Shown one piece after another: positions 63,880-64,000 of a DNA stretch of 64,000 nucleotides. Position 1 is the first letter of the stretch. Every line of letters begins with the position of its first letter. The DNA comes from Adineta steineri (taxonomy: Eukaryota; Rotifera; Eurotatoria; Adinetida; Adinetidae), in the NCBI GenBank assembly GCA_905250115.1, contig CAJNOI010000027.1, positions 62,001-126,000 on the forward strand, in the 5' to 3' direction. Under the pieces are notes generated by a model, which worked only from the letters and a program-made list of their open reading frames with translations, had not been told where the DNA came from and ran no database searches. Position numbers and translations under genes: made by a program.

Positions 63880-64000
63880 TTAAGTCGATTCATTTGGAAA
63901 CGGACCTTTAAGAAGAGCTTTAACAAATACATCATAATTAAACATGCCTTCGGCGTCATCTTTTGTTTCTGTTGATCGAAGAATTTCTTCAACAATACGT
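63880..64000 (-). CDS. EF-hand / myosin-light-chain-like protein, C-terminal fragment at window edge
   Basis: The minus strand is open from the window end to a stop at 63880-63882. It encodes RIVEEILRSTETKDDAEG followed by MFNYDVFVKALLKGPFPNEST. The FNYxxFVKxLLKG ending is the last helix of a calmodulin/myosin light-chain family EF-hand protein, and the acidic segment before it may be a degenerate calcium loop. The rest of the gene lies beyond the window, so the subfamily (regulatory or essential light chain, or another EF-hand protein) stays open. Confidence 0.6.
   Translation of the reverse strand, partial: RIVEEILRSTETKDDAEGMFNYDVFVKALLKGPFPNEST

Overview
The window is eukaryotic nuclear DNA, very AT-rich, with compact protein genes on both strands. 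Most introns are only about 45-90 nt with GT...AG ends, and a short assembly gap (10 N) lies at 20535-20544. The ortholog set (Slp/bitesize, CHMP2, GPR107/108, HSP90, TTC36, TRMT10C, beta-microseminoprotein, ependymin-related, PAICS-like) is metazoan. The composition, tiny introns, bacterial-style FG-GAP repeats and large lineage-specific secreted repeat proteins fit a bdelloid rotifer (Rotaria/Adineta type). That taxonomic call is inference, not proof.

Layout. 0.3-1.1 kb: small Cys-rich secreted protein (-). 4.0-9.4 kb: synaptotagmin-like protein (+) with FYVE-type zinc finger and two C2 domains, an alternative 5' exon, and two identical tRNA-Glu(UUC) genes in opposite orientation inside its introns. 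11.5-12.4 kb: ESCRT-III CHMP2 (+). 13.9-15.8 kb: NHL-repeat protein (-), head-to-head with an unknown coiled-coil protein (+, 16.0-17.2). 17.4-19.0 kb: LRR transmembrane protein (-). 21.1-23.5 kb: GPR107/108 seven-TM protein (+). 23.7-24.9 kb: secreted protein joining a His-brace (LPMO-like) region to an ependymin-related domain (-). 25.2-26.9 kb: intronless, degenerate PAICS-like protein (-). 28.2-28.7 kb: incomplete membrane-protein exons (-). 28.8-30.7 kb: M14 carboxypeptidase with a Thr-rich N-terminal region (+), convergent with a small unknown gene (30.8-31.3, -). 32.56-32.65 kb: 92-bp MITE with an 8-bp target-site duplication. 34.3-35.3 kb: type I membrane protein (+). 36.0-36.1 kb: 27-bp minisatellite. 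36.3-37.5 kb: RING/TRAF-type E3-like protein (+). 38.8-41.2 kb: cytosolic HSP90 (-) with TATA box and a five-unit heat-shock element. 42.4-43.1 kb: TTC36 (-). 44.3-48.5 kb: secreted LamG plus ten FG-GAP/VCBS-type repeats plus Ala/Gly/Pro tail (-). 50.0-50.7 kb: TRMT10C-like (+). 51.4-51.8 kb: beta-microseminoprotein-like (+). 53.0-55.7 and 57.5-62.7 kb: two tandem paralogs (+), probably GPI-anchored, built of 3 and 6 copies of a ~255-residue Cys-rich module. 63.9 kb to the end: C-terminus of an EF-hand/myosin-light-chain-like gene (-).

The strongest candidate for something undescribed is the pair of modular Cys-rich surface proteins at 53-62.7 kb. They share signal peptide, module, intron positions and phase, Thr/Ser stalk and hydrophobic tail, and differ mainly in module number. 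Their internal modules show long patches of near-identity, suggesting ongoing module duplication or conversion. Other notable points are the LPMO-like/ependymin fusion, the intronic inverted tRNA pair, the degenerate PAICS paralog and the bacterial-style repeat array broken up by introns. Exon joins were worked out by hand from splice signals and frame; every listed chain closes in frame.
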